From contig NC_053035.3 in NCBI RefSeq assembly GCF_002575655.3, positions 87,073,322-87,137,321 on the forward strand: a stretch of DNA of 64,000 nt, written 5' to 3'. The position numbers were made by a program, and so were the translations under genes. Under the pieces are notes generated by a model. That model saw only the letters and a list, made by a program, of their open reading frames with translations. It was not told the DNA's origin and did no database searches. The first letter of the stretch is position 1. Each line of letters begins with the position of its first letter. Below, one piece after another: positions 1 to 13,084 of this stretch. This DNA is from Aegilops tauschii subsp. strangulata (lineage: Eukaryota > Streptophyta > Magnoliopsida > Poales > Poaceae).

Positions 1-236
1 TTGGTTGATTTATAGAATGCTCATTGCACTTCACTTATATCTTTTGAGTATGGCTTTATAGAATGCTTCATGTGCTTCACTTATATCATTTGAAGCTTGG
101 ATTGCCTGTTTCTCTTTACATAGACAACCGCCATTTGTAGAATGCTCTTTTGCTTCACTTATATTTGTTAGAGGGTGGGCATATCTTTTGTAGAAAGAAT
201 TAAACTCTCGTGCTTCACTTATATCTATTTAGAGAG
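1..236 (+). repeat. Degenerate short direct repeat (cttcacttatatc core)
   Basis: Four copies of a core close to 'gcttcacttatatc' occur at irregular spacing, most preceded by 'tagaatgct'. The array may extend left of the window. Confidence 0.6.
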
Positions 237-2035
237 ATGACAGGAACTGGTCATTCACATGGTTAGTCATAAAACCCTACATAAAACTTGTAGATCACTG
301 AATATGATATGTTTGATTCCTTGCAATAGTTTTGCGATATAAAGGTGGCGATATTAGAGTCGTGCTAGTTGAGTAATTGTGAAATTGAGAAATACTTGTG
401 TTGAGGTTTGCAAGTCCCGTGGCATGCACGTATGGTGAACCGTTATGTAACGAAGTTGGAGCATGAGGTGTTTATTGATTGTCTTCCTTATGAGTGGCGG
501 TCGGGGACGAGCGATGGTCTTTTCCTACCAATCTATCCCCCTAGGAGCAGGCGCATAGTACTTTGTTTCGATAGCTAATAGACTTTTGCAATAAGTATGT
601 GAGTTCTTTATGACTAATGTTGAGTCCATGGATTATACGCACTCTCACCCTTCCATCATTGCTAGCCTCTTCGGTACCGTGCATTGCCCTTTCTCACCTC
701 GAGAGTTGGTGCAAACTTCGCCGGTGCATCCAAACCCCGTGATACGATACGCTCTATCACACATAAACCTCCTTATATCTTCCTCAAAACAGCCACCATA
801 CCTACCTATTATGGCATTTCCATAGCCATTCCGAGATATATTGCCATGCAACTTCCATCATCAGCATATGCATGACTTGAGCATTTATTGTCATATTCCT
901 TTGCATGATCGTAAGATAGCTAGCATGATGTTTTCATGGCTTGTCCCTTTTTTGATGTCATTGCTATGCTAGATCATTGCACATCCCGGTACACCGCCGG
1001 AGGCATTCATATAGAGTCATATCTTTGTTCTAGATATCGAGTTGTAATATTGAGTTGTAAGTAAATAAAAGTGTGATGATCATCATTATTAGAGCATTGC
1101 CCCAGTGAGGAAAGGATGATGGAGACTATGATTCCCCCACAAGTCGGGATCAGACTCCGAACGAAAAAATAAAATAAAAAAATAAAAAAGAGAGAAAGGC
1201 CAAAAAAAGAGAAAAAAAAAGAAAACAAAAAATGAGAGAAAAAGAGAGAAGGGGCAATGTTACTATCCTTTTACCACACTTGTGCTTCAAAGTAGCACCA
1301 TGTTCTTCATATAGAGAGTCTCTTGAGTTATCACTTTCATATACTAGTGGGAATTTTCATTATAGAACTTGGCTTGTATATTCCAACGATGGGCTTCCTC
1401 AAATGCCCTAGGTCTTCATGAGCAAGCAAGTTGGATGCTCACCCACTTAGTTTCAGTTTGAGCTTTCATACACTTATAGCTCTAGTGCATCTGTTGCATG
1501 GCAATCCCTACTCCTCACATTGACATCAATTGATGGGCATCTCCATAGCCCGTTGATTAGCTGCGTCGATGTGAGACTTTCTCTTTTTTGTCTTCTCCAC
1601 ATAACCCCCATCATCATATTTTATTCCACCTATAGTGCTATGTCCATGGCTCACGCTCATGTATTGCGTGAAAGTTGAAAAGGTTTGAGAAACGTCAAAA
1701 GTATGAAACAATTGCTTGGATTGTCATCGGGGTTGTGCATGATGTGAATATTTTGTGTGGTGAAGATGGAGCATAGCCAGACTATATGATTTTGTAGGGA
1801 TGAGCTTTCTTTGGCTATGTTATTTCAATAAGACATAATTGCTTGGTTGGTATGCTTGAAGTATTATTGTTTTTATGTCAAAGGATAGACTATTGCTTTG
1901 AATCACTTGTGTCTTAATATTCATGCCATGATTAGACATATGATCAAGATTATGCTAGGTAGCATTCCACATCAAAAATTATCTTTTTTATCATTTACCT
2001 ACTCGAGGACGAGCAGGAATTAAGCTTGGGGATGC
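1..2035 (+). mobile_element. 3' internal region of a gypsy-like LTR retrotransposon (partial)
   Basis: This stretch ends in a purine-rich tract (AAGCTTGGGGATGC) directly before an LTR beginning TGATACGTCTCC, so it is the non-coding 3' internal part of an element lying on the plus strand. The phrase 'ctcgaggacgagcaggaatt' just upstream resembles the end of gag-pol or the leader before the polypurine tract in grass gypsy elements. The short open frames here are not convincing. An A/purine-rich tract lies at about 1160-1260. The gag-pol genes and 5' LTR must lie left of the window. The gypsy assignment is from memory of this LTR type; no protease, RT or integrase is visible in the window. Confidence 0.7.
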
Positions 2036-3512
2036 TGATACGTCTCCGTCGTATCTATAATTTTTTATTGTTCCATGCCAATATTATTCAACTTTCATAT
2101 ACTTTTTGGCAACTTTTTATACTATTTTTGGGACTAACATATTGATCCAGTGCCCAGTGCCAGTTCCTGTTTGTTGCATGTTTTATGTTTCGCAGAATAT
2201 CCATATCAAACAGAATCCAAACGGGATAAAAACGGACGGAGCTTATTTTTGGAATATTTGGAAAATTCCGAAAGAAAAATCCACGCGAGACGGTGCCCGA
2301 GGTGGCCACGAGGCAGGGGAGCCCCTGACCCTCGTGGGCCACCCGTAAGGCGGTTGATGCCCTTCTTCGGCCGCAAGAAAGCTAATTTTTGGTAAAAAAA
2401 TCATGGCGAAGGTTTCAGTCCAATCAGAGTTACAGATCTCCATATATATACGAAACGGTGAAAGGGCAGCAGGATAGGACGCAGAAACAAAGAGAGACAG
2501 AGAGACAGATCCAATCTCGGAGGGGCTCTCGCCCCTCCCACGCCATGGAGGCCAAGGACCAGAGGGGAAACCCTTCTCCCATCTAGGGAGGAGGTCAAGG
2601 AAGAAGAAGGAGGGGGGCTCTCTCCCCCTCACTTCCGGTGGCGCCGGAGTGCCACCGGGGGCCATCATCATCACCGCAATCTTCACCAACTCTTCCCCCC
2701 TCTATGCAGCGGTGTAACCTCTCTCTTACCCGCTGTAATCTCTACTTAAACATGGTGCTCAACGCTATATATTATTTCCCAATGATGTATGGCTATCCTA
2801 TGATGTTTGAGTAGATCCATTTTGTCCTATGGGCTATTTGATGATCAAGATTGGTTTGAGTTGCATGTTTTATTATTGGTGCTGTCCTATGGTGCTCTCC
2901 GTGTCCCGCAAGTGTGAGGGATTCCCGCTGTAGGGTTTGCAATATGTTCATGATTTGCTTATGGTGGGTGGCGTGAGTGACAGAAGCACAGACCCGAGTA
3001 AGTAGGTTGTTTGCGTATGGGATAAAGGGGACTTGATGCTTTAATGCTATGGTTGGGTTTTACCTTAATGATCTTTAGTAGTTGCGGATGCTTGCTAGAG
3101 TTCCAATCATAAGTGCATATGATCCAAGTAGAGAAAGTATGTTAGCTTATGCCTCTCCCTCAAATAAAATTGCAATAATGATTACCGGTCTAGTTATCGA
3201 TTGCCTAGGGACAAATAACTTTCTCGTAACAAAAAGCTCTTTACTAATTTAGTTGTGTCTTCATCTAAACAGCCCCTAGCTTTTATTTACTCACTCTCTT
3301 TATATTCTTGCAAACCTATCCAACAACACCTACAAAGTACTTCTAGTTTCATACTTGTTTTAGGTAAAGCGAACGTCAAGCGTGCGTAGAGTTGTATCGG
3401 TGGTCGATAGAACTTGAGGGAATATTTGTTCTACCTTTAGCTCCTCGTTGGGTTCGACACTCTTACTTATCGAAAGAGGCTACAATTGGTCCCCTATACT
3501 TGTGGGTTATCA
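2036..3512 (+). repeat. 3' LTR of the gypsy-like element
   Basis: The LTR starts TGATACGTCTCC after the polypurine tract and ends CTTGTGGGTTATCA, giving TG...CA ends and about 1477 bp. Its first ~150 bp resemble the solo LTR at 13664 and the fragment at 41890, but its 3' end differs from the solo LTR, so it belongs to a different subfamily. Right of the end the sequence switches abruptly to minus-strand Mutator transposase-like sequence, so the element inserted there. The expected 5 bp target duplication would be GTAGT (3513-3517); its left copy is outside the window. Confidence 0.8.
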
Positions 3513-4326
3513 GTAGTCACTGCATTACGACAGTCCACCATCGATTCGAATACGGTTCCTGGAGTAAGGTCAGGATTCTCCCTGTTCCACTCAATTGTTG
3601 GCATGTCCTCACCATCATATTCTTGTAAAACTAAGGAGTCGATGTTCTCCTCCCTCTCTTCATCATCAGTGTCATCAAATCTAGCTCGGCTGCTAGGCTC
3701 CTTTGCATATTGATCTTCCACTGCCTGTTGACTGACTCTATCTACCAGTTCAGGGAATAGAATCTCATCCTCATCATCATGTCGAGGCACTTCATCGTCA
3801 GGCTATACATCTACTTCTACATCAGGTGCATAAGGGAGAGGAGAAGTGGCAGAATTAGCGGCAGCCGACATGTTGTGGCTTTCAGAACCACTAGGTTTAC
3901 TTGGTCTCGACCTACAAGGAGTGCGAGGACGCTCGCTATTAGCAGAGACAGATGATGTCTGAACACCCTTCGGGATACGTTGTTTGCGTGCCTGAAGCAC
4001 ACCGATATGGATTTTACCAAAACGGCTGCCAGCATTCAAACTAAATAGCAATCCCAAATGCTCATCACAAGTTAATGGGAGAAATCTATGCTCGGTACTG
4101 TCGAATATCTCAGTTCAACAGCATCGGCAGGGCTCCACGGATACTCACAACAGAGTGCCTCGTGGAAATCTCTGAACAAAACGCTGGTTTCTACCACTTT
4201 AGGATAGAAAAATCCAGAAATCACACACGGTTTAGTTCCACGCAGCTTGCTAGTTTCCATTCTAACCGCCAGCCGAAAAGCAAGTGCAGGATCAACCCTA
4301 TTTGATTGAAATAAGATAAAGGGCAC
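3513..4326 (-). pseudogene. Mutator-like transposase, N-terminal part, degraded
   Basis: Two minus-strand frames give plant MULE transposase-like sequence. The upstream part has a motif near 'VELRYSTVPSIDF' (about 4100), followed by 'CDEHLGLLFSLNAGSRFG' in another frame. The downstream part (3520-3790) is acidic and ends with 'IEWNRENPDLTPGTVFES' and 'MVDCRNAVTT', the start of the MuDR-type DNA-binding region. The frame changes near 4075-4110 and there is an in-frame stop at about 3800. The catalytic DDE domain is not in the window because the gypsy element cuts the gene at 3512. The family call rests on recognising the domain pattern and is fairly secure. Confidence 0.7.
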
Positions 4327-4863
4327 AGTTAGGCCAAATTGTTTTAGATAAATTGCGCTGATTCACGCCAACGGTGGTCAAATACAGCCTAATTTACGGA
4401 TCTCCTAATCAATTTGAGAGGTAAATGATGCTTACCCAAGTGGAATCCTTGAATTATCAGCCTCTGGTTCGACCCAATCATCTCCACGGTCGATGGGCCG
4501 GACGGGGCGCCCCCCCCCCCCCCCGACATCGCTTCCTAATCCTAGATGGGGGAGAGGGTAGATGCGGCAGAGGCGGCACGACTGCGGCGGAGGCGGCACG
4601 GAAGCGACTAGATCTGATTCAGGTTACCGTGAGTGTCAGTTTCGCGGTCCCACTGGTTACCACGTAACGGTCAAAATGTGGACTCTGCCCTACGCGGCCC
4701 CACTAGTTAGAGTTAACGGTCAAGCCATTGACCCGACGGCAACGTCCGCTGTGACCAGTTCTGAGGGTTTCGGGCAAGGGAGTGGGGAAAAGTGAGAAAA
4801 AGTTAAGAGCGTGGGGATGAATGAGTAGAACTAACGAACCGGGGGCATAGAAATAAAAATCCC
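3513..4863 (-). mobile_element. Mutator-like element (MULE), 5' end, interrupted by the gypsy element
   Basis: The right boundary reads '...aaataaaaatccc'; on the minus strand this is an end starting GGGATTTTTATTTC. Immediately to the right, Copia integrase sequence resumes at 4864. Inside are a GC-rich leader (4430-4790) with a poly-C run at 4507-4523 and the degraded 5' part of a MuDR-type transposase. The left side is cut by the gypsy LTR at 3512. I infer that this MULE inserted into Copia element A and was later hit by the gypsy element. The rest, including the other terminal inverted repeat, should lie left of the window. Confidence 0.65.
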
Positions 4864-6499
4864 TTGTTTCAAATGAAGACCAAACTCATAACTCAAATAT
4901 TCACCTCCACGATTAGATCGTAGAAATTATATTTTCTTGTTACGATGATTTTCCACTTCACTCTGAAATTCTTTGAACTTTTCAAATGTTTCAGACTTGT
5001 TTCATCAAGTAGATATACCCATATCTTCTCAAATCATCTGTGAAGGTCATAAAATAACGATACCCGCCGTGAGCCTCAACACTCATCGAACCGCATACAT
5101 CAGTATGTATTATTTCCAACAAGTCAGTTGCTCGCTCCATTGTTCCGGAGAATGGAGTCTTAGTCATCTTGCCCATGAGGCATGGTTCACAAGCATCAAG
5201 TGATTCCAAAAGTCCATTAGCATGGAGTTTCTTCATGCGCTTTACACCAATATGACCTAAGTTTCACTATCATTATTAACTTTGCATCTTTTGGCTTCAA
5301 TATTATGAATATGTGTATCACTACAATCGAGATTCAACAAAAATAGACCACTCATCAAGGGTGCATGACCATAAAAGATCTTTCTCATATAAATAGAACA
5401 ACCCTTATTCTCTGATTTAAATGAATAACTGTCTCGCATCAAACAAGATCTAGATATAATGTTCATGCTCAACGCAGACGGCGATCACATCAACCTTGGA
5501 ACCATTTCCCCCGCGCATCGTCACCTCGTCCTTAGCCAATCTTCGCTTAATCCGTAGCCCCTGTTTCGAGTTGCAAATATGAGCAACAGAACCAGTATGA
5601 AATACCCAAGCGCTACTACGAGCATTAGTAAGGTACACATCAATAACATGTATATCAAATACACCTTTCACTTTGCCATCTTTCTTATCCGCCAAATACT
5701 TGGGGCAGTTCCGCTTCTAGTGACCAGTCCCTTTGCAGTAGAAGCACTCAGTCTCAGGCTTAGGTCTAGACTTGGGTTTCTTCCCTTGAGCAGCAACTTG
5801 CTTGCTGTTCTTCTTGAAGTTTCCCTTCTTCCCTTTGCCCTTTTTCTTGAAACTAGTGGTCTTGTTAACCATCAACACTTGATGCTCCTTCTTGATTTCT
5901 ACCTCCGCAGCCTTTAGCATTGCGAAGAGCTCGGGAATTGTCTTTTCCATCCCTTGCATATTATAGTTCATCATGAAGCCTTTATAGCTTGGTGGCAGTG
6001 ATTGAAGAACTCTGTCAATGACACTATCATCAGGAAGATTAACTCCTAGTTGAGTCAAGTGGTTGTCGTACCCAGACATTCTGAGTATGTGTTCACTGAC
6101 AGAACTATTCTCCTCCATTTTGCAGTTATAGAACTTGTTGGAGACTTCATATCTCTCAACTCGGGCATTTGCTTGAAATATTAACTTCAACTCTTGGAAC
6201 ATCTCATATGCTCCATGACGTTCAAAACGTCTTTGAAGTCCCGATTCTAAGCCGTAAAGCATGGCACACTGAACTATTGAGTAGTCATCAGCTTTGCTCT
6301 GCCAGACGTTCATAATGTCCGGAGTTGCTCCTGCAGCGGGTCTTGCACCTAGCAGTGCTTCCAGGACGTAATTCTTCTGTGCAGCAATGAGGATAATCCT
6401 CAAGTTACAGACCCAGTCCGTGTAGTTGCTACCATCATCTTTCAACTTAGCTTTCTCTAGGAACGCATTAAAATTCAAGGGAACTGTAGCACAGGCCAT
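4864..6499 (-). pseudogene. Copia A gag-pol (gag, protease, start of integrase), broken
   Basis: Translation starts at the ATG at 6499 (MACATVPLNFNAF), and gag runs to the zinc knuckle 'CFYCKGTGH', where a TAG stop at 5717-5719 replaces the usual Trp codon. The protease follows in the same frame, but its active site reads FHTGS rather than FDTGS, so the catalytic Asp is lost. About 80 bp are missing after the protease compared with elements B and C, near 5472. A frame change follows, then the GAG-pre-integrase region ('MKKLHANGLLESL') and the start of the integrase core ('IHTDVCGSM'). The copy cannot encode a functional polyprotein. Confidence 0.85.
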
Positions 6500-7711
6500 T
6501 GATCTACAACAACATAGACATGCAAAAACTATCAGGTACTAAGTTCATGATAAATTAAAGTACAATTAATCATATTACTTAAGAACTCCCACTTAGATAG
6601 ACATCCCTCTAGTCATCTAAATGATCACGTGATCCATATCAACTAAACCATGTCCGATCATCACGTGAGATGGAGTTTTCAATGGTGAACATCTCTATGT
6701 TGATCATATCTACTATATGATTCACGTTCGACCTTTCGGTCTCAGTGTTCTGAGGCCATATCTGCATATGCTAGGCTCGTCAAGTTTAACCCGAGTAGTC
6801 TACATGGGCAAAACTGGCTTGCACCCATTGTATATGAACGTAGAGCTTATCACACCCGATCATCACGTGGTGTCTCGGCACAACGAACTATAGCAACGGT
6901 GCATACTCAGGGAGAACACTTGTACCTTGAAATTTAGTGAGGGATCATCTTATAATGCTACCACCATACTAAGCAAAATAAGATGCATAAAGGATAAACA
7001 TCACATGCAATCAAAATATGTTACATGATATGGCCATCATCATCTTGTGCCTTTGATCTCCATCTCCAAAGCACCATCATGATCTCCACCGTCACCTGCT
7101 TGACACCTTGATCTCCATCGTACGTCATTGTCGTCTCGCCAACTGTTGCTTCCACGACTATCGCTACCGCTTAGTGATAAAGTAAAGCAATTACATGGCG
7201 ATTGCATTTCATACAATAAAGCCACAACCATAAGGCTCCTGCCAGTTGCCGATAACTTTTAAAAAACATGATCATCTCATACAACAATTTATATCTCATC
7301 ACGACTTGACAATATCACATCACAACATGCTCTGCAAAAACAAGTTGGACGTCCTCTACTTTGTTGTTGCAAGTTTTACATGGCTGCTACGGGCTTCTAG
7401 CAAGAACCGTTCTTACCTACGCATCAAAACCACAACGATTTTCCGTCAAGTGTGTTGTTTTAACCTTCAACAAGGACCGGCCGTAGTCAAACTCGATTCA
7501 ACTAAAGTTGGAGAAACAGACACCCGCGAGCCACCTGTGTGCGAAGCATGTCGGTAGAACTAGTCTCATGAACGCGGTCATGTAATGTCGGTCCAGACCG
7601 CTTCATCCAACAATACCGCCGAATCAAAGTAAGACGTTGGTGGTAAGCAGTATGACTATTATCGCCCACAACTCTTTGTGTTCTACTCGTGCATATAACA
7701 TCTACGCATAG

Positions 7712-7728
7712 ACCTGGCTCGGATGCCA
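7712..7728 (-). other. Primer-binding site of Copia A (degraded)
   Basis: Just inside the 5' LTR the minus strand reads TGGCATCCGAGCCAG. This is an initiator-Met-tRNA-type primer-binding site (usually TGGTATCAGAGC...) with substitutions. Confidence 0.65.
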
Positions 7729-7729
7729 C

Positions 7730-9469
7730 TGTTGGGGAACGTAGTAATACAAAAAAATTCCTACGATCACGCAAGATCTATCTAGGAGAAGCATAGCAAC
7801 GAGATGGGAGAGTGTGTCCATGTACCCTCGTAGACCGAAAGTGGAAGCGTTTAGTTAACGCGGTTGATGTAGTCGAACGTCTTCACGATCCAACTGATCC
7901 AAGTACCGAACGTACAGCACCTCCATGTTTAGCACACGTTCAGCACGATGACGTACCTCAAGCTCTTGATCCACTAGAGGGTCGAGGGAGAGTTCCGTCG
8001 GCACGACAGCGTGGCGACGGTGTTGGTGATGTGATCCGCGCAGGGCTTTGCCTAAGCACTACGACAAGTATGACCGAGCTGGTAAACTGTGGAGGGGGGC
8101 ACCGCACAGGCTAAGAAACAACGGTTGTGCCTTGGGGTGCCCCCTAGCCACGTATATAAAGGAGGGGGAGGAGGAGGCCGGCGGCCAAGGAGGGCGCGCC
8201 AAAGGGGGGAGTCCTACTTGGACTCCTAGTCCAAGTAGGATTCCCCCCCCCTCCTTCCTTCCAACGGAGAGGGAAAGGGGAAAGGGGAGAGAGGGAGAAG
8301 GAAAGACGGGGGCCGCGCCCCCTCCCCTTGTCCAATTCGGATTGGGGCAAGCGGGGCGCGCGCCACCTCCTGTGGCCTACCTCCTCTCCTCCACTATGGC
8401 CCAATAGGCCCATTAACTTTCCTGGGGGGTCCGGTAACCTCCCGGTACTCCGAAAAATCCCCGATCTTCTTTGAAACAATTCCGGTGTCCGTATATAACC
8501 TTCAAAATATCAATCTTTACCACTCGACCATTTCGAGAATCCTCGTCATGTCCGTGATCTCATTCGGGACTCCGAACAAACTTCGGTCACGAAAACACAT
8601 AACTCATAATACAAATAGTCATCGAACGTTAAGCGTGCGGACCCTACGGGTTCGAGGACTATGTAGACATGACCGAGACACATCTTCGGTCAATAACCAA
8701 TAGTGGAACCCTATGCTCATATTGGCTCCTACATATTCTACGAAGATCTTTATCGGTCAAACCGCATAACAACATACGTCATTCCCTTTGTCATCAGTAT
8801 GTTACTTGCCCGAGATTCGATCGTCGGTATCATCATATCTAGTTCAATCACGTTATCGGCAAGTCTCTTTACTCATTCCATAATGCATCATCTCGTAACT
8901 AACTCATTAGTCACATTGCTTGCAAGGCTTATAGTGATGTGCATTACCGAAAGGGCCGAGAGATACCTCTCCGATACACGGAGTGACAAATCCTAATCTC
9001 GATCTATGCCAACTCAACAAACACCTTCGAAGACACCTGTAGAGCATCTTTATAATCACCCAGTTATGTTGTGACATTTGATAGCACACAAAGTGGTCCT
9101 GCGGTGTTCGGGAGTTGCATAATCTCATAGTCAGAGGAATATGTATAAGTCATGAAGAAAGCAATAGCAACAAAACTAAATGATCATTATGCTAAGCTAA
9201 CGGATGGGTCTTGTCCATCACATCATTCTCTAATGATGTGATCCCGTTCATCAAATGACAACACATGTCTATGGTCAGGAAACTTAACCATCTTTGATTA
9301 ACGAGCTAGTCAAGTAGAGGCATACTAGGGACACTCTGTTTGTCTATGTATTCACACATGTACTAAGTTTCTGGTTAATACAATTCTATCATAAATAATA
9401 AACATTTATCATGATATAAGGAAATATAAATAACAACTTTATTATTGCCTCTAGGGCATATTTCCTTCA
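7730..9469 (-). repeat. 5' LTR of Copia A
   Basis: The minus-strand LTR starts TGAAGGAAATATGCCCTAGA and ends CGTTCCCCAACA, about 1740 bp. Element B has an LTR with the same ends, and the Angela element C has a related one. A GC-rich, low-complexity section lies at 8150-8400. Confidence 0.85.
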
Positions 9470-11421
9470 ATGGTGTTCCAGGTAGCGTGAGTTGTGAAAC
9501 TATTCCACATTGTTTTAAATGAAGGCCAAACTCGTAACTCACATATTTGCCTTCACGATCAGATCATAGAAACTTTATTTTCTTGTTATGATGATTCTCC
9601 ACTTCACTCTGAAATTCTTTGAACTTTTCAAATATTTCATACTTGTGTTTCATTAAGTAGATATACCCATATCTGCTCAAATCATCTGTGAAGGTCAGAA
9701 AATAACGATACCCGCCGCATGCTTCAATACTCATCGGACTGCATACATCCAATAAGTCATCAGCTCGCTCCACTGTTTCGGAGAACGGAGTTTTAGTCCT
9801 CTTGCCCATGAGGCATGGTTCGCAAGTATCAAATGATTCATAATCAAGTGATTCCAAAAGTCCATTTGTATGGAGTTTCTTCATGCGTTTTACACCAATA
9901 TGACCTAAACGGCAGTGCCACAAATATGTTGCACTATCATTATCACTACGATCGAGATTCAATAAACCGTTTACATTGGGTGTATGACAATAGAAGGTTT
10001 TATTAATGTAAACAAAACAACAATTATTCTATGACTTAAATGAATAACCGTATTGCAATAAAAATGATCTAATCATATTCATGCTCAACGCAAACACCAA
10101 ATAACATTTATTTAGGTCCAACACTAATCCCGAAGGTAGAGGGAGTGTGCGATGGTGATTTTATCAACCTTGTAATCACTTCCAACACACATCGTCACCT
10201 CGCCCTTAACTAGTCTCTGTTCATTTTGCAACTCCTGTTTCGAGTTACTAATCTTAGCAACTGAACCAGTATCAAATACCCAGGGGCTACTATGAACACT
10301 AGTAAAGTACACATCAATGACATGTATATCAAAAATACTTTTGTTCACTTTGCCATCCTTCTTATCCGCCAAGTATTTGGGGCAGTTCCGCTTCTAGTGA
10401 CCATTTCCTTTGCAGTAGAAGCACTCAGTTTCAGGCTTGGGTCTAGCTTTGGGTTTCTTCATGGGAGCGGCAACTTGTTTGCCATTCTTCTTGAAGTTCC
10501 GTTTCGTTCCCTTGATGCTCTTTCTTGATTTCTACCTCCGCCGATTTCAGTATCGCGAATAGCTCGGGAATCATTTTCGTCATCCCTTGCATATTATAGT
10601 TCATCACGAAGCTCTAGTAGCTTGGTGATAATGACTAGAGAACTCTGTCAATCACTATCTTATCTGGAAGATTAACTCCCACTTGATTCAAGCGATTGTA
10701 GTACACAGACACTCTGAGCACATGCTCACTGGTTGAGCTATTCTCCTCCATCTTGTAGGCGAAGTACTTGTCAGAGGTCTCATACGTCCCAACACGGGCA
10801 TAAGTCTGAAATACCAATTTCAGCTCTTGGAACATCTCATATGCTCGGTGGCGTTCAAAACGTTTTTGAAGTCCCGGTTCTAAGCCGTAAAGCATGGTGC
10901 ACTAAACTATCAAGTGGTCATCATATCAAGCTTGCCAAACGTTCATAACGTCTGCATCTGCTCCTGCAACAGGTCTGTCACCTAGTGGTGCATCATGGAC
11001 ATAATTCTTCCGTGCATCAATGAGGATAATCCTCAGATCACGGACCCAGTCCGCATCATTGCTACTATCATCTTTCAACTTAGTTTTCTCTAGGAACATA
11101 TGAAAATATAGGGGAGCTACAACGTGAGCTATTGATCTACAACATGGCACACTGAACTATCGAGTAGTCATCAGATCGAGCTTGGCACACTGAACTATCG
11201 AGTAGTCATCAGATCGAGCTTGCCAGACGTCCATAACATCAACATCTGCTCCTGCGGCAAGCCTTTCACCTAGCAGTGCATCAAGGACATAATTCTTCTG
11301 TGCAGCAATGAGGATAATCCTCAGATCACGGACCCAGTCCGCATTATTGCTACCATAATCTTTCAACTTAGTTTTCTCTAGGAACATATCAAAAACATAA
11401 GGGAGCTACAACGCGAGCTAT
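9470..11421 (-). pseudogene. Copia B gag-pol, start codon lost and gag start duplicated
   Basis: The gag start codon position (11419-11421) reads ATA instead of ATG. The first ~255 bp of gag are present twice in tandem (10890-11145 and 11184-11437), and both copies carry ATA; the outer copy also has a one-base insertion. Gag continues with stops and frame changes to the zinc-knuckle region, where a TAG lies at the same codon as in element A (about 10396). The protease motif FDTGS is kept (about 10277). Integrase with the HHCC-type 'HCRLGHIGVKRMKKLH' motif runs from about 9960 to 9564. The copy is clearly non-functional. Confidence 0.85.
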
Positions 11422-11437
11422 TGATCTACAACATAAT
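10890..11437 (-). repeat. Tandem duplication of the gag 5' end in Copia B
   Basis: Two ~255 bp copies (10890-11145 and 11184-11437), diverged by more than a tenth by eye, flank a perfect 38 bp tandem repeat (11146-11183 and 11184-11221). The 38 bp unit begins GGCACACTGAACTATCGAG. Confidence 0.85.
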
Positions 11438-13084
11438 TTGCAAATACTATCAGGACTAAGTTCATGATAAATTAAAGTTCAATTAATCAAATTACTTAAG
11501 AACTCCCACTTAAATAGACATCCCTCAAGTCATCTAAGTGATACGTGACCCAAATCAACTAACCCATGTCCGATCATCACGTGAGATGGAGTAGTCATCA
11601 ATGGTGAACATCTCTATGTTGATCATATCTATTATATGATTCACATTCGACCTTTCGGTCTCCGGTGTTCTGAGACCATGTCTGTACATGATAGGCTCGT
11701 CAAGTTTAACCCAAGTATTTTGCATGTTCAAAACTGTCTTACACCTGTTGTATGTGAACGTAGAGTCTACCACACCCGATCATCACGTGGTGTCTCAAAA
11801 CGACGAACTTTCGCAACGGTGCATACTCGGGGAGAACACTTATATCTTGAAATTTAGTGAAGGGACCATCTTATAGTGCTACCGTCGTTTTAAGCAAAAT
11901 AAGATGCATAAAAGATAAACATCACATGCAATCAAAATATGTGACATGATATGGCCATCATCATCTTGTGCTTTTGATCTCTATCTCTAAAGCATCGTCA
12001 TGATCTTCATCGTCACCGGCTCGACACCTTGATCTCCATCATAGCGTCGTTGTGTCGAGGTCGTCACGCCAACTATTGCTTCTACAACTATCGCAAATGC
12101 ATAGTGATAAAGTAAAGCAATTACATGGCGCTTGCACTTCATACAATAAAGAGACAACCCTAAGGCTCCAGCCGGTTGTCGATATTACAAAACATGATCA
12201 TCTCATACATCAACATATATCACATCATATCTTGACCATATCACATCACAACATGCCCTGCAAAAACATGTTAGACGCCCTCTACTTTGTTGTTGCAAGT
12301 TTTACATGGCTGCTACGGGCTTCTAGAAAGAACCGTTCTTACCTACGCATAAAACCACAACGGTGATTCATCAAGTTTGCTGTTTTAACCTTCTTCAAGG
12401 ACTGGCCATAGTCAAATTTGATTCAACTAAAGTAGGAGAAACAGACACCCGCCAGCCACGTTTATGCAAAACTAGTTGCATGTCTATCGGTGGAACCGAT
12501 CTCATGTGCATGGACATGTAAGGTTGGTCCGGGCCGCTTCATCCCACAATACCGTCGAATCAAAATAAGACGTTGGTGGTAAGCAGTATGACTATCACCA
12601 CCCACAACTCTTTGTGTTCTACTCGTGCATATCATCTACGCATAGACCTGGCTCGGATGCCACTGTTGGGAAACGTTGCATGGAAAACAAAAAAATTCTA
12701 TGCACACGCAAAGATCTATCCTTGGAGATGCATAGCAACGAGGGGGAGAGAGTGTCTACGTACCCTCGTAGACCGTAAGCGGAAGCGTTTAACAACGCGG
12801 TTGATGTAGTCGAACTTCTTCGTGCTCCAACCGATCAAGTACCGAACGCACGACACCTCCGCGTTCTGCACACCAGTGACGTCCTCCGCCTTCTTGATCC
12901 AGCAAGATGGCGAGGTAGTAGATGAGGTCCGGCAACACGATGGCGTGGTGACGGTGATGGTGATGCGATCTCCGCAGGGCTTCGCCTAAGCACTACGAAA
13001 ATATGATCAAGGGAGTAGACGGTGGATAGGGGCGCCGCACACGGCTAAGACAATGTTGTGTGCTGTTGTGGCGCCCCCTCCCTC

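Larger units (their letters stand above)
4864..9469 (-). mobile_element. Copia element A (BARE/WIS/Angela group), 5' half
   Basis: From right to left the element has a 5' LTR (7730-9469), a primer-binding region, a leader, gag, protease and the start of integrase, all on the minus strand. It stops at 4864 against the MULE end. No RT, RNase H or 3' LTR is present in the window. Its right end abuts the integrase region of a second, related element (B) at 9470, which suggests that A inserted into B. The target duplication would be near ATGGT (9470-9474). Confidence 0.8.

Noticed and set aside
610..875. Short overlapping frames in the first kilobase
   Set aside because: They are overlapping on both strands with no domain, in the non-coding 3' region of the gypsy-like element.
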